A DNA stretch of 64,000 bases from Streptococcus porcinus (GTDB lineage: Bacteria; Bacillota; Bacilli; Lactobacillales; Streptococcaceae): contig NZ_LR594036.1 in NCBI RefSeq assembly GCF_901542335.1, positions 1,426,001-1,490,000 of the forward strand, written 5' to 3'. Below are positions 29,350-39,078 of the stretch, in pieces. The translations under genes and the position numbers were made by a program. Below the pieces are notes generated by a model. The model saw nothing but the letters and a program-made list of their open reading frames with translations, was not told the DNA's origin and searched no databases. Each line of letters opens with the position of its first letter. Position 1 is the first letter of the stretch.

Positions 29350-29739
29350 TTATTTTGAATCTGGAGACCAACTTCCGTCAATAAAGAATCCTTTATCCCA
29401 AAAATTTTCTCTAGCTAAGTTCAAATTATAGATATACTTACCTTTCGCAAAGCTCGTATAAACACCTCTCTGACCAGTCCAGGTCGTATCAATATCGCTT
29501 CTTTTAACACCTTGCGAATTTGCAAGATAATGCTTCACTCTTATTTGTGGATTCTTCGATAACAAGTTAACAACATAATAACTATCATTCATTTTCTGTA
29601 GGTAGCCTGTTCCAGTAAAACTAGGTGTAATTCGAAAATGTGATAATTGTCCAATTTGTCTTGTTCCAGCAAATACACTTGATGTTGAAATAAATATACT
29701 AGCTAAAACTATTAAACTCTTTATTTTTCGATTTTTCAT
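29350..29739 (-). CDS. Small secreted protein, DUF2712/lactococcin-972-like in appearance
   Basis: A 129-residue preprotein with a signal peptide (residues 1-24, MKNRKIKSLIVLASIFISTS...VFAG). The mature part of about 105 residues is Tyr/Ser/Gly-rich with no cysteine and ends FFIDGSWSPDSK. From memory this composition and the closing G-W-S/D motif resemble small secreted proteins encoded next to ABC genes (DUF2712), and more distantly lactococcin 972. It is the first gene of a four-gene operon with two membrane proteins and an ATPase, the layout of a secreted peptide with an export or immunity pump. Function is unknown. Confidence 0.6.
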   Translation of the reverse strand: MKNRKIKSLIVLASIFISTSSVFAGTRQIGQLSHFRITPSFTGTGYLQKMNDSYYVVNLLSKNPQIRVKHYLANSQGVKRSDIDTTWTGQRGVYTSFAKGKYIYNLNLARENFWDKGFFIDGSWSPDSK

Positions 29740-29883
29740 TATTTTTCCTCCGTATATGATTTGTTATCCCCTTAACTATAAATCCGAAAAAATTTAATAA
29801 AATTAGCTTTTTATCATTTAAATGAGTGAAATCTATTTTATCATGAATCTATTTTTTTGACTATAAGACAAAAATTTCAACAT

Positions 29884-29912
29884 AAAAAAGCACAGCCTAC
29901 TAACAGTGCTTC
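29884..29912 (-). terminator. Terminator of the first NUDIX gene
   Basis: Stem AAGCAC / GTGCTT with an 11-base loop, followed on the minus strand by six T, 10 bases after the stop. Confidence 0.65.
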
Positions 29913-29920
29913 TTATAACT

Positions 29921-30397
29921 TTACCACCCTAATTTAAAACTACTATCAAAAAACTCCTCTAACATAAGTTTGTGTTTATCAGATAAGTTATCTAAAGTAT
30001 CAATGTCATTTTTCGAAAAATATTTTAATTTTAGAGTCTCTTCGTTACTAAAATCGGTAATTTCTATACTCGACTTTGCTTTAACTTCATACAAAAAGAC
30101 AACTGTTTGGACTTGATCACCATTGGGGTATACTTCGCTAAAATTGCTGTAGACGTTAAGAAAACGGCTTGCCTCAACTGGAATGCCAGTCTCTTCAAAA
30201 AATTCTCTTTGACAAGTATCCACAGTGCTCTCACCTAATTCCATGGCCCCACCTGGTATTGCCCATGTCTTTTTATCTCCTCTTAGCTGGAGTAATATCT
30301 GTCCTTGTTCATTTTCTAAAATACCACCTGCAAAGGTCATGATGACTTTATCATGACCAACTTTTGACCGCAGATAGGATATATAATCTTTTCCCAT
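29921..30397 (-). CDS. NUDIX hydrolase
   Basis: A 158-residue NUDIX enzyme with a full box (GGAMELGESTVDTCQREFFEETGI near 49-72), so catalytically competent. The nucleotide substrate is not determinable. It is a paralogue of the protein at 33025-33498: both begin with a (D)YI.Y.RSKVG motif and end in KLG(W/Y). I chose the ATG at 30397 because GGAG lies five bases before it; longer versions start inside a hairpin-forming leader (about 30415-30440). Confidence 0.85.
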   Translation of the reverse strand: MGKDYISYLRSKVGHDKVIMTFAGGILENEQGQILLQLRGDKKTWAIPGGAMELGESTVDTCQREFFEETGIPVEASRFLNVYSNFSEVYPNGDQVQTVVFLYEVKAKSSIEITDFSNEETLKLKYFSKNDIDTLDNLSDKHKLMLEEFFDSSFKLGW

Positions 30398-30532
30398 TTT
30401 TGCTCCATATACAGAAATACCTCTGAGCCAGCTTGACTTAGAGGTAACTTCTATTTTCAATTTTTGACTAATATAGTAATATTATCGATTTGAAATTTCA
30501 AGGCTCGCCCCTACAAAGTTCACTAGATATTT

Positions 30533-31432
30533 TTAATACTCTTTCTGATTATAACCAAAGTCGGCTAGGTCTAGTTTTTTGTCGCGCCAGTTCTTTTTGA
30601 CTTTGACCCATGTTTCTAGGTAGACTTTGTCACCTAACATGAGTTCGATGTCACGGCGGGCCATTTTGCCGATTTTCTTGAGCATGGCCCCTTGTTTACC
30701 GATGATGATTCCTTTTTGACTATCACGTTCAACCATGATGGTTGCACGGATATGGACTTTATCGGTGTCCTCATCACGTTTCATGGATTCTATCACTACT
30801 GCGACTGAATGGGGGATTTCCTGTTGTGTTAAGTGTAACACTTTTTCACGGATCATTTCTGAGACTAAGAAACGTTCTGGGTGATCTGTTATCTGGTCAG
30901 CTGGGAAATATTGGAAACCCTCTTCTAAGTTGTCTGTTAATAATGACATTAGGGTTGGAATATTGTTACCCTCTAAAGCTGAGATTGGAACAATTTCCTT
31001 GAAATCCATTTGACTTCTAAAGTCATCAATTTGTTCTAAGAGTTGATCTGGATGGACTTTGTCAATTTTATTAATGACAAGAATAACGGGAATCTTGGCA
31101 TTTTTAAGACGTTCCATAATCATCTCGTCGCCCTTTCCACGCTTTTCATCTGCTGGGACCATGAAGAGAACGGTATCGACTTCTCTTAAGGTACTGTATG
31201 CAGACTCGACCATGAAGTCGCCTAAGGCTGTTTTAGGTTTGTGAATTCCTGGAGTATCTATGAAAACAATTTGTTCTTGCTCAGTTGTATAGATACCCAT
31301 AATTTTGTTACGGGTTGTCTGCGCTTTATCACTCATAATGGCAATTTTTTGGCCCATAACATGGTTTAAAAAGGTCGATTTCCCGACATTTGGTCGGCCG
31401 AGGATAGCAACAAAACCTGATTTAAATGACAT
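30533..31432 (-). CDS. era: GTPase Era
   Basis: A 299-residue GTPase that assists 16S rRNA maturation and 30S assembly. G1 is GRPNVGKST at residues 12-20, G3 DTPG near 59, G4 NKIDK near 122, and G5 SALEG near 150. The C-terminal KH domain contains [19 protein letters not shown] and [11 protein letters not shown]. It follows dgkA and ybeY in the order common to streptococci. Confidence 0.98.
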   Translation of the reverse strand: MSFKSGFVAILGRPNVGKSTFLNHVMGQKIAIMSDKAQTTRNKIMGIYTTEQEQIVFIDTPGIHKPKTALGDFMVESAYSTLREVDTVLFMVPADEKRGKGDEMIMERLKNAKIPVILVINKIDKVHPDQLLEQIDDFRSQMDFKEIVPISALEGNNIPTLMSLLTDNLEEGFQYFPADQITDHPERFLVSEMIREKVLHLTQQEIPHSVAVVIESMKRDEDTDKVHIRATIMVERDSQKGIIIGKQGAMLKKIGKMARRDIELMLGDKVYLETWVKVKKNWRDKKLDLADFGYNQKEY

Positions 31433-31453
31433 ATTTTCTCCGTTTTCTGATAA

Positions 31454-31855
31454 TTAAAAAATAAGTGCCCATAGCTTGGGGGCAAAAATAATGAGTCCCG
31501 TGATGACAGCATATAGTGACATGACTAAAACAGCCCCCGCTGACATATCTTTAGCTTTTTTGGCTAACATAGAAAAGTGATATTCACTAGCTAAATCCAC
31601 TACGTTTTCTACAGCAGAGTTAACAATCTCTAAGGCAATGACTAAAAAAATCGCTAGAAAAAGGAATAGCCACTCAGTTGCTGAAATAGCCAAGAAGATA
31701 CCAGCAATTGTCGCTATTAAAGCAGATAGCAAGTGACTTTTCAAATTACGTTCTTCTTTAATTGCTGTCACTATTCCTGTTAAAGCAAACTCTAAGCTAG
31801 AGGTGACAGTTCTATTTTTCCATTTACGTTGGGATTTATTGTCTTGTAAGGCCAT
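31454..31855 (-). CDS. dgkA: Undecaprenol/diacylglycerol kinase
   Basis: A 133-residue integral membrane kinase with three spans and the signature [15 protein letters not shown] near residue 68. Gram-positive members phosphorylate undecaprenol and help recycle the cell-wall carrier lipid. It overlaps the end of ybeY by 20 bases. Confidence 0.93.
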   Translation of the reverse strand: MALQDNKSQRKWKNRTVTSSLEFALTGIVTAIKEERNLKSHLLSALIATIAGIFLAISATEWLFLFLAIFLVIALEIVNSAVENVVDLASEYHFSMLAKKAKDMSAGAVLVMSLYAVITGLIIFAPKLWALIF

Positions 31856-32333
31856 AAGCAGTCAAAATCTCTTCCTGTAGTGTGAACATTTCTCTTTCTT
31901 CTTCTGGCGTGTAGTGGTCGTAACCAGTAATGTGTAAAAATCCATGGACAGCAAGAAAGCCCATTTCTCTTTCAAAGGAGTGACCATACTCTTGTGCTTG
32001 TTCTCTAGCCTTATCTATCGATATAAAAAGTTCCCCAATATATGCGTCAAATTCTGCCAGCATTTCTGCCAAGTCTGGATTATCTTCTAGATCACTTTCA
32101 TCAAAAAGAATGGGCCTTTCAGGTTTATATTCTAAAGAAATAACATCAGTAGGACGATCTGTATCACGATATTCCAAATTGAGCTCGTGACTTCGTTCAT
32201 TAGTAACGAAGGTAACAGACATTTCTTTTTCAGCTTTTCCAGTTTTTCTAGCGGCAAAGTTAAGCAAATCTTTTGTTTGCTCCATAATCTCTTGCGAAAC
32301 AAGTCCCGTTTCGTCAATCATCTCGATATACAT
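31836..32333 (-). CDS. ybeY: Endoribonuclease YbeY
   Basis: A 165-residue zinc endoribonuclease for 16S rRNA 3' maturation and ribosome quality control. The metal motif is [11 protein letters not shown] (HX3HX5H). The start is [10 protein letters not shown] at 32333, with GAAAGAAG upstream; the frame is open five codons further. It overlaps dgkA, and era follows. Confidence 0.97.
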   Translation of the reverse strand: MYIEMIDETGLVSQEIMEQTKDLLNFAARKTGKAEKEMSVTFVTNERSHELNLEYRDTDRPTDVISLEYKPERPILFDESDLEDNPDLAEMLAEFDAYIGELFISIDKAREQAQEYGHSFEREMGFLAVHGFLHITGYDHYTPEEEREMFTLQEEILTAYGLTRQ

Positions 32334-32426
32334 AGATTCTTCTTTCAATTGCTTTTACCATTTCATTATACCATAAGAAAGATGAAAATGGGAATATCGT
32401 CACTATGACAGTCTCAAAGAAGTTCT

Positions 32427-32999
32427 CTATTTAAGGAGTTTAGCGACTTTTTCTTGAAGGACAGGTACTACTTCTTCTTCAAACCAAGGATTCCTCTTTA
32501 ACCAAAGCTGGTTTCGTGGAGAAGGATGAACTAAAGGGAAAAACCTTGGTAAGTAATCTTGATATGCTTTGACAGTTTCTGTCAGATTTTCCTTTTTTGT
32601 CTTTCCTAAATAGTAGGCTTGAGCATACTGTCCTACTAAAATGACTAGTTCAACGTTTGGTAAAAGGTCAAGCAATGGCTGGTGCCACTTCTGAGCAAAG
32701 TTCTTACGGGGAGGCAAATCACCCCCCTTACCTTTACCGGGATAATAAAAATCCATGGGCAAAATGGCAAACTTTTCAGAATGATAAAACGTTTCCTCAT
32801 CTACTCCTAACCATTGTCTGAGCTTTAACCCACTGCGGTCATTCCAAAAAAGCTTGGTTTCCTGAGCGACTATGCCTGGTGCTTGTCCCACAATAACTAT
32901 CTTAGCATTCTTAGGGGCAGAATAAAGAGGTTCGATTCCTTTTTCAGTATATTTTTGATTATCTGTATCATCCATAATGGCCTTAAAAATCTTATCCAT
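32427..32999 (-). CDS. Uracil-DNA glycosylase superfamily protein
   Basis: A 190-residue protein with motif A VGQAPG near residue 38 and the closing motif HPSPRN near 160, both typical of the UDG fold. The sequence FYYPGKGKGGDLPPRK is like streptococcal UDG-family proteins that are distinct from Ung. Substrate range not known. The ATG at 32999 follows AAAGGAACG. It is directly downstream of the second NUDIX gene. Confidence 0.85.
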   Translation of the reverse strand: MDKIFKAIMDDTDNQKYTEKGIEPLYSAPKNAKIVIVGQAPGIVAQETKLFWNDRSGLKLRQWLGVDEETFYHSEKFAILPMDFYYPGKGKGGDLPPRKNFAQKWHQPLLDLLPNVELVILVGQYAQAYYLGKTKKENLTETVKAYQDYLPRFFPLVHPSPRNQLWLKRNPWFEEEVVPVLQEKVAKLLK

Positions 33000-33024
33000 A
33001 AAAACGTTCCTTTCATTTATAATC

Positions 33025-33498
33025 TTAATATCCAAGTTTATAGTTACCTGAAAAATATTCTTCTATTATATGCTGATGCTGCTCATTTACTAGCAGAATG
33101 TCTTTGATCCTTTCTTCTGAGAAAAATGCTAATTCTAAAGTTTCCTCATTTGTAACACCGTTGATATCATAAGGTGCAATGGCTCTGAGTTTATAAACTA
33201 TGCCAACTGTCTGTGCACGATCTCCATTTGGAAATAAGGTTTCAAAATTAGTATAGACATTAAGTAATTTCAAAGCTTCAACTTGAATACCAGTCTCTTC
33301 AAAAAATTCTCGAATCACTGTATCAAGAGAGGATTCTCCTAATTCCATACAACCCCCAGGAACTCCCCAATTTCCCGTATCAGCCCGTTTTTGAAGTAAT
33401 ATTCTTCCATACTGATCTTCTAAAATACCTGCTGCAAAAGGAAGTAAGATTGAATCTTGACCAACTTTTGACCTAATATACTTAATATAATCCGACAT
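33025..33498 (-). CDS. NUDIX hydrolase, paralogue of the gene at 29921
   Basis: A 157-residue NUDIX protein with a complete box GGCMELGESSLDTVIREFFEETGI. It shares the N-terminal YIKYIRSKVGQDSI pattern and the C-terminal tail with the paralogue 3 kb away, so the two arose by duplication or separate acquisition. AAAGGAAAA precedes the ATG. It is followed after 25 bases by the UDG-like gene. A joint role in sanitising damaged nucleotides is plausible but not shown. Confidence 0.87.
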   Translation of the reverse strand: MSDYIKYIRSKVGQDSILLPFAAGILEDQYGRILLQKRADTGNWGVPGGCMELGESSLDTVIREFFEETGIQVEALKLLNVYTNFETLFPNGDRAQTVGIVYKLRAIAPYDINGVTNEETLELAFFSEERIKDILLVNEQHQHIIEEYFSGNYKLGY

Positions 33499-33511
33499 AG
33501 TTTTCCTTTCA

Positions 33512-33540
33512 CAAAAAGCCCTTCCAAAGAAGAGCTTGTT
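33512..33540 (-). terminator. Terminator of phoH
   Basis: Stem AAGCCCTTC/GAAGAGCTT (one mismatch), loop CAAA, followed by T residues on the minus strand just beyond the phoH stop. Confidence 0.75.
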
Positions 33541-34620
33541 TTATTTGTCAAGTGATTTTTCAGGCAACTCCTCGATTACCTCATAAAAGGTCAAACCAGA
33601 TTCTTGATTGGGATGGTCTTTACTTTCCTTTTGAGAATTGCTAGCGCTAGCCTGAAGTGCGACACTGGCTTCGCTTTCATAGGCTTTAATAATATCCGCA
33701 ACAACTGGGTGTCGCACCACATCTGACGCTGAAAAATACACAAAATCAATGGCTCGGATATGGCGTAATTTTTGACTAGCATCAATCAAACCAGACTTGA
33801 CATTTTTAGGTAAGTCAATTTGGCTAGTATCACCATTAACAATCATTTTGGAATTAAAACCTAGGCGAGTTAGAAACATTTTCATTTGCATAATAGTAGT
33901 ATTTTGAGCTTCATCCAAAATAACAAAGGCGTCATCTAAAGTTCTACCACGCATATAAGCAAGCGGAGCAATCTCAATGATCTCTCTTTCCATCATCCGA
34001 CTTGTCTGTTCTTTCCCTAAAATCTGATAAAGAGCATCATAGACAGGTCTCAGGTAAGGGTCCACTTTTTCTTTCAAATCGCCTGGTAAGAAACCTAGGC
34101 TTTCACCTGCTTCAACAGCAGGACGAGTTAGGATAATACGTTTGACTTGACCTCGTTTTAATGCCTTAACAGCAAGCGTAACGGCTAAGAAAGTTTTTCC
34201 GGTTCCAGCGGGACCAACTCCAAAAACAACATCATGCTTATTAAGACTTTCGACATAAACTTTTTGACCAAGTGTCTTCACACGGATTGGTTTACCGTTG
34301 TTATCCTTGATAATTTCTTCTTCATATAAAGCCACAAATTTGTCAATAGTTCCTTTTTCTGCCATTGACAAAGCAGTAACAACATCCGAAGTATTAACTA
34401 TCATTCCTCTATTTACAAGAACTAGCAAGGCTTGAATCGTTAAGCGAGCTAATTCAACCGCTTCTTGATCATCACCGACTATCTGGACACGCTCAGTCCG
34501 CGCATGGATAATAATTTCTAAATGATTTTCAATTAATTTTAAATGGCGCTCATTGCTACCAAAAAGCGATAAAACATCATCAGGATGATTTAAAGCAATC
34601 TCTGCTGAATATTCTTGCAA
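33541..34620 (-). CDS. phoH: PhoH-like ATPase
   Basis: A 359-residue cytoplasmic ATPase of the PhoH family. An N-terminal KH-like region (residues 1-90) precedes Walker A GPAGTGKT near 139 and Walker B DEAQNTT near 236. The role is thought to be RNA helicase-related in association with YbeY. It starts at a TTG (MQEYSAE), with AGGAAG eight bases ahead. It lies upstream of the NUDIX2-UDG-ybeY-dgkA-era group, as in related species. Confidence 0.93.
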   Translation of the reverse strand: MQEYSAEIALNHPDDVLSLFGSNERHLKLIENHLEIIIHARTERVQIVGDDQEAVELARLTIQALLVLVNRGMIVNTSDVVTALSMAEKGTIDKFVALYEEEIIKDNNGKPIRVKTLGQKVYVESLNKHDVVFGVGPAGTGKTFLAVTLAVKALKRGQVKRIILTRPAVEAGESLGFLPGDLKEKVDPYLRPVYDALYQILGKEQTSRMMEREIIEIAPLAYMRGRTLDDAFVILDEAQNTTIMQMKMFLTRLGFNSKMIVNGDTSQIDLPKNVKSGLIDASQKLRHIRAIDFVYFSASDVVRHPVVADIIKAYESEASVALQASASNSQKESKDHPNQESGLTFYEVIEELPEKSLDK

Positions 34621-34741
34621 ATGTATCTTCCTTTTCTTACATGTTATAGTTTCATTATAACAAAAAATAAAATTAAAGGGGAAAATATCTTGTTGACATA
34701 CTGATGAAAAAGATAAGTTTGAAAAGATTCTATTTTAAAAT

Positions 34742-34776
34742 AATTAAAGAACCCTTGAAAAATGTTCAAGAGCTCT
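34742..34776 (-). terminator. Terminator of the oleate hydratase gene
   Basis: Stem AGAACCCTTGAA (34748-34759) with TTCAAGAGCTCT (34765-34776), containing one G-U type mismatch, followed by a T-rich run on the minus strand, 16 bases after the stop. Confidence 0.75.
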
Positions 34777-34791
34777 TTAGGATTAATATTT

Positions 34792-36564
34792 TTATAACAA
34801 ATGGGCTTCTTCCAATAATTCTTCGAGGAAAGTCCCTTTAATCTTCTTAAGGCCCACTTTTCGAATCATTTGTGGAATAGGTAAGTCCATATCTTCAATA
34901 ACTTTTTTATCATTGAGGTAATACATTGCTTTCAACAACTCTCGGATATCATAGGTTGAATTGAAAACTTCCGGGATTCCTCGTTCAATATCTAAAAACA
35001 TATAAACTGCTTCCATTGCTGTACGAATTGAATACTCAGTTGTGAAGACAGTATCACGACTTGGAGATTCTGCAAAGTTACCAATAAAGGCTAAGTTGAC
35101 AGAGCCATCAGGAATAACCTTAGGCCGATCTCCTTTTACACGTGGCATGAAATAACTTGTGATATAAGGCATATAAACTGGTACAGTATTGACACTTTCT
35201 TGATTTGCTAAATCATGGATTTTATTCTCAGGAACACCGAGATGATATAAAAGCTCCTCAGTAATTTCTTGTCCTGTACACTCTTCAATAGGTTTTTGAA
35301 TGTAGTTTCCCTTAATATTTGAATACAAGCCATATATCCATACTGCTGTTTCGTTCTCTTTTTGTTCTTTGAAATGGGGCTGACGATGAATAGCAAAGCT
35401 TATCATCCAGTTAGAGTCAGTAATGGTAATAATACCGCCAGAATTAATTTTACCATCATGTAAATCTCTATGTGTCAAACGCTCAATATAAGGTTCAAGA
35501 GCAGGATTTTTTATAGTTGCCGTTGCTGACACAAACCATGATTCAGCAGGTAAGTCTTTATAAAAGACTTTTGGATGACCAAATTCATTGGATTGAGCTG
35601 CTAAATTTTCCCAAAGATTCCAAGAACCACCTAAGTCTTTGTTAGGTTTTGCAACGGTATGATGACTTCCATAGCTAGTACTTTCTGTAATAGAACCGTT
35701 AGTTACAAAGACTAAATCATCCTCTGTTAAGCTAATTTTTTCAGTTTGTCCAGAGGTACTCAACAAGAGCTCTTTAGCTACTTTCTTATCCGGTTTAATA
35801 TCAACTCGGATGTTATTAACTTTGGTATCGAACTGAATATCAACACCATGTGATTCTAAATAAGCAATAATAGGTTTTACCATTGACTCATATTGATTGT
35901 ATTTATTAAATTTCAAGGATGTGAAATCTGGTAAACCATCTATATGATGAATAAAGCGCATCGCATATCGACGCATTTCGACTGCAGAATGCCATTTTTC
36001 AAAGGCAAACATAGTTGCCCAATATACCCAGAAATTGCTCTTAAAGAATTCCTCTGAGAAAACATCTTCAATCGTTTTTGTTCCCAGGTCTTCTTCTTTT
36101 GTCATTACTAGTGTAATCAATTCTTTAGAATGTTTACCTAAAGTATACTGACCATCATCAGGAACACGATTTCCTCTCTTATGAATCAAACGACAATTAG
36201 ATGAATTAGGATCATCCTTATCTAGCCAGTAAAATTCATCCAAATAGGAAGCATCAGGAACTTCTAATGAGGGAATAGAACGGTACATATCCCACATACA
36301 TTCAAAATGGTTTTCCATTTCACGTCCACCACGTGTTACAAAACCGATATCAGGACGCTTAATACCATCTAACGAACCCCCAGAAAGTGGAAGCTCCTCT
36401 AAGATGTGAATACGATCACCAGCCATTTGTCCATCACGAATGAGAAATACTGCCGCTGCTAAGCCTGCTAAGCCTGAACCAATAATATAAGCTGACTTAC
36501 TATCTACCTTTTTAGGTTTGCGTGGTCTAGCAAAGGCTTCAAAATTTCCACTAGTGTAATACAT
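34792..36564 (-). CDS. Oleate hydratase (67-kDa myosin-cross-reactive antigen)
   Basis: A 590-residue FAD flavoprotein that adds water to unsaturated fatty acids, giving 10-hydroxy acids. It is the protein first described as a myosin-cross-reactive antigen. The dinucleotide site is [21 protein letters not shown] at 26-46; the conserved [25 protein letters not shown] region follows near 70, and there is no signal peptide. In pyogenic streptococci it detoxifies host free fatty acids. It stands alone between terminators. Confidence 0.95.
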   Translation of the reverse strand: MYYTSGNFEAFARPRKPKKVDSKSAYIIGSGLAGLAAAVFLIRDGQMAGDRIHILEELPLSGGSLDGIKRPDIGFVTRGGREMENHFECMWDMYRSIPSLEVPDASYLDEFYWLDKDDPNSSNCRLIHKRGNRVPDDGQYTLGKHSKELITLVMTKEEDLGTKTIEDVFSEEFFKSNFWVYWATMFAFEKWHSAVEMRRYAMRFIHHIDGLPDFTSLKFNKYNQYESMVKPIIAYLESHGVDIQFDTKVNNIRVDIKPDKKVAKELLLSTSGQTEKISLTEDDLVFVTNGSITESTSYGSHHTVAKPNKDLGGSWNLWENLAAQSNEFGHPKVFYKDLPAESWFVSATATIKNPALEPYIERLTHRDLHDGKINSGGIITITDSNWMISFAIHRQPHFKEQKENETAVWIYGLYSNIKGNYIQKPIEECTGQEITEELLYHLGVPENKIHDLANQESVNTVPVYMPYITSYFMPRVKGDRPKVIPDGSVNLAFIGNFAESPSRDTVFTTEYSIRTAMEAVYMFLDIERGIPEVFNSTYDIRELLKAMYYLNDKKVIEDMDLPIPQMIRKVGLKKIKGTFLEELLEEAHLL

Positions 36565-36684
36565 ATAGAGTCCTCCTTTAATGTTACTTCATTTAAACAC
36601 CTTCATTCTACTCTTAAATCCTTAGTTCTGCCAATGAAAACCGCCAAAAAAGCTGGACTTTAAACAAATTTAGACAAAGTGTAC

Positions 36685-36713
36685 AAAAAGAGCTTTACTT
36701 TATCGTAAAGCTC
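36685..36713 (-). terminator. Terminator of yozE
   Basis: Nine-bp perfect stem GAGCTTTAC / GTAAAGCTC with loop TTTATC, followed by five T on the minus strand. Confidence 0.88.
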
Positions 36714-36729
36714 ACCATTATAATCTTCA

Positions 36730-36945
36730 TTAATGTGCCAAATAATCTTCCCAAATTTGGTCAAAATAGCCTAAATTAAAGGAAAATACTGCTTGATCTT
36801 CTAAGTAACGACTAATGACATCAAAATCATCGCTATGCTTTGGAAAAGTAGTATCTTCAAATGCCAGATCTGCTAAAATTGCTACTGGATCATTTGACTT
36901 AGAATCCCGCTGAGTCATTAACCAAGTATAAAACGATTTTCTCAC
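36730..36945 (-). CDS. YozE family protein (UPF0346)
   Basis: A 71-residue protein of the YozE family ([12 protein letters not shown]...[16 protein letters not shown]...WEDYLAH), a small helical fold of unknown function. The GTG at 36945 is the likely start with AAAGGAG eight bases upstream; a TTG two codons earlier also exists. It is translationally coupled to msrA, whose stop is within the same TGGTAG stretch. Confidence 0.88.
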   Translation of the reverse strand: MRKSFYTWLMTQRDSKSNDPVAILADLAFEDTTFPKHSDDFDVISRYLEDQAVFSFNLGYFDQIWEDYLAH

Positions 36946-37451
36946 TACCAATTCTCCTTTAAAAATTCATGTCTTTGTCTACTACTTTGGGCATAGCGTC
37001 CTGGATTCTTCCTATAGAAAGCTTGATGATAGTCCTCTGCTGGGTAAAAAGGCTCTGCCTTCTCTATTGTGGTCACAATAGGTTGCGTGAAATGGCCAGA
37101 AGCTTGCAATTGTTCCTTAGACTGCTCTGCTATTTCCTTTTGCCTAGCATCAAAATAATAAATGACCGGACGATAATTATCACCTCGATCTTCAAATTGA
37201 CCAAAAGCGTCTGTCGGATCTGTCTGTTGCCAATAGAGCTGCACTAATTCTGAATAACTGATTTTTTTAGGGTCAAAAATGATTTCAACAGCTTCTGTAT
37301 GACCCGTTTTCCCACTACAAACCTCTTCGTAAGTAGGATTAACGGTATGACCGCCAGTATAACCACTAAGCACTGAAATAACTCCTGGGTGTTCCTCAAA
37401 AGGTTCTACCATACACCAAAAACATCCACCTGCAAAAATAGCTCTTTCCAT
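36945..37451 (-). CDS. msrA: Peptide methionine sulfoxide reductase MsrA
   Basis: A 168-residue enzyme reducing the S form of methionine sulfoxide. The catalytic motif GGCFWCM begins near residue 8; later cysteines are few, with C46 in [12 protein letters not shown]. The ATG at 37451 has GGAG seven bases before it. It is paired with yozE. Confidence 0.96.
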   Translation of the reverse strand: MERAIFAGGCFWCMVEPFEEHPGVISVLSGYTGGHTVNPTYEEVCSGKTGHTEAVEIIFDPKKISYSELVQLYWQQTDPTDAFGQFEDRGDNYRPVIYYFDARQKEIAEQSKEQLQASGHFTQPIVTTIEKAEPFYPAEDYHQAFYRKNPGRYAQSSRQRHEFLKENW

Positions 37452-37491
37452 CACTGCACTCCTATCACAAATCTAATGGTCTCATTGTAGC

Positions 37492-37514
37492 AAAAAACTT
37501 TGCCTCTGGCAAAG
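37492..37514 (-). terminator. Terminator of cvfB
   Basis: Stem CTTTGCC/GGCAAAG with a TCT loop, followed by six T on the minus strand, 18 bases after the cvfB stop. Confidence 0.85.
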
Positions 37515-37531
37515 CTTTTATTATCCTTGTT

Positions 37532-38386
37532 TTAGAGTAACTCAGTCCTACTAGCATCTTGTTTAATATGCTTTGCTTTCATCAGTGTTCCTAGGGCTTT
37601 TTTAAATTGACCTTTTGAAATCCCAAAGGTTGTCTTGATGTCCTCAGGTGATGATTTATCGTTAAGGGTCATGAAGCCGCCATTGGATTCTAAGTATGTC
37701 AGAATCATTTGTGCATCATTTTCTAACATTTCAAATGATCTCGGTTTAATAGATAGGTTCAAGGTTCTGTCAACGTCTCTAAAACCGATAACACGCGCGT
37801 CTAAAATCTGACCTAATCGGGGTTCATTGTAGCGTTCACTAGGATGAATATAGCCCAACATGTTGTTTTCAGGCAGATAGACAAAGGTTCCTGACATTTT
37901 TAGACGATAAACAATGGCAGGCCAGTTTTGGTTTTGCATATTATTATAAGCAGGATCAGCCATTTTTTGAAATACTTCTGGTTCAGCAGGTATCCCCCAG
38001 ATACGATCCTTCTTGTCGACTTCTAGCTTAATATAGAGACGGTCTCCCTTTTTGGGCCACAATTCTTTCAATTCAGGAAGAAGATCCAAAGAAACCACAA
38101 TTTCCTTATCTGGAATGCCAGTATCAACAAAAACACCTAAGTCTCGTCGGACATCAACAACCTCACCCCAACCATACTGATGTCGTGTTGATTTGATGTC
38201 CTTAGTGGTTAAGCGAAGTTTCTGTTTTTGATCAAGATAGGCAAAACCAGTGACCATATCACCAATAGCGTGAGAACCTTCTTCTTTAGATAGATTGAAA
38301 ATAAAGCCGTCCTTTTGAACAAAGTAAGACTGGTCATTTTCTTCACGGATTAAACCTGTTAGTTGTGTTGCTAATAATTCATTCAT
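37532..38386 (-). CDS. cvfB: CvfB family S1-domain RNA-binding protein
   Basis: A 284-residue protein with three S1-like OB folds in tandem (about 1-60, 65-135 and 145-215) and a C-terminal winged helix (residues 225-280, KTTFGISKGQFKKALGTLMK). In S. aureus and S. pyogenes CvfB binds RNA and affects expression of virulence genes. It is downstream of frr beyond a hairpin. No strong ribosome site precedes the ATG (only AAGAAAG). Confidence 0.9.
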   Translation of the reverse strand: MNELLATQLTGLIREENDQSYFVQKDGFIFNLSKEEGSHAIGDMVTGFAYLDQKQKLRLTTKDIKSTRHQYGWGEVVDVRRDLGVFVDTGIPDKEIVVSLDLLPELKELWPKKGDRLYIKLEVDKKDRIWGIPAEPEVFQKMADPAYNNMQNQNWPAIVYRLKMSGTFVYLPENNMLGYIHPSERYNEPRLGQILDARVIGFRDVDRTLNLSIKPRSFEMLENDAQMILTYLESNGGFMTLNDKSSPEDIKTTFGISKGQFKKALGTLMKAKHIKQDASRTELL

Positions 38387-38402
38387 TTTTATTTTCTTTC
38401 TT

Positions 38403-38452
38403 AAAAAGGTAGGCAGACCTTCAAAACAGAGTTTCTGAAATCTTTGCCTACC
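38403..38452 (-). terminator. Terminator or attenuator between frr and cvfB
   Basis: An eight-bp perfect stem GGTAGGCA / TGCCTACC encloses a second, smaller pairing region; five T follow on the minus strand. It ends the pyrH-frr transcript about 40 bases after frr, and leaves only about 17 bases before the cvfB start, so it could also attenuate cvfB. Confidence 0.75.
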
Positions 38453-38495
38453 TCCTTCTTATTCTACTTCTCTATAAGAGGAACGACAAATCTCC

Positions 38496-39053
38496 TTAAA
38501 CGGATAAGAGTTCCTTTTCTTTTTCAGCTGTCATAGCATCAATATGCTTAATTGCATCATCGGTTGCTTTTTGAATATCTTTTTCCAATGTTTTTAATTC
38601 ATCTTCAGAAATTTCTTTATCTTTTTCTTGTTTTTTAGCTTCATCCATAGCATCACGACGGATGTTACGAATAGCAACTTTTTGGTTTTCACCAACTTTT
38701 TTAACTTCTTTAGCAAGATTTTTCCGTGTTTCTTCCGTTAAAGCGGGAATTACTAAACGGATAACAGAGCCATCATTTGCTGGAGTGATACCTAAATCAG
38801 AAGCGTTGATTGCACGTTCAATATCTTTGATAGAGTTTTTGTCAAATGGGGAAATCAATAAAACACGCGCTTCTGGCACTGTGATAGATGATAGTTGATT
38901 TAGAGGTGTCGGTGCCCCATAATAATCTACTTGAATACGGTCTAACAAACTTGCATTTGCACGACCGGCACGGATACTTGCGTATTCACGTGATAAAGAT
39001 TGAAATGATTGTTCAAATCGTTGATTTGCTTTGTCAATAATAGCATTTGCCAT
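38496..39053 (-). CDS. frr: Ribosome recycling factor
   Basis: A 185-residue L-shaped protein that, with EF-G, splits post-termination ribosomes. Conserved stretches are [37 protein letters not shown] and the long C-terminal helix [16 protein letters not shown]. It follows pyrH, the standard bacterial order. Confidence 0.98.
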   Translation of the reverse strand: MANAIIDKANQRFEQSFQSLSREYASIRAGRANASLLDRIQVDYYGAPTPLNQLSSITVPEARVLLISPFDKNSIKDIERAINASDLGITPANDGSVIRLVIPALTEETRKNLAKEVKKVGENQKVAIRNIRRDAMDEAKKQEKDKEISEDELKTLEKDIQKATDDAIKHIDAMTAEKEKELLSV

Positions 39054-39078
39054 GTCTTATTCCTCTTTCTATTCTTCT

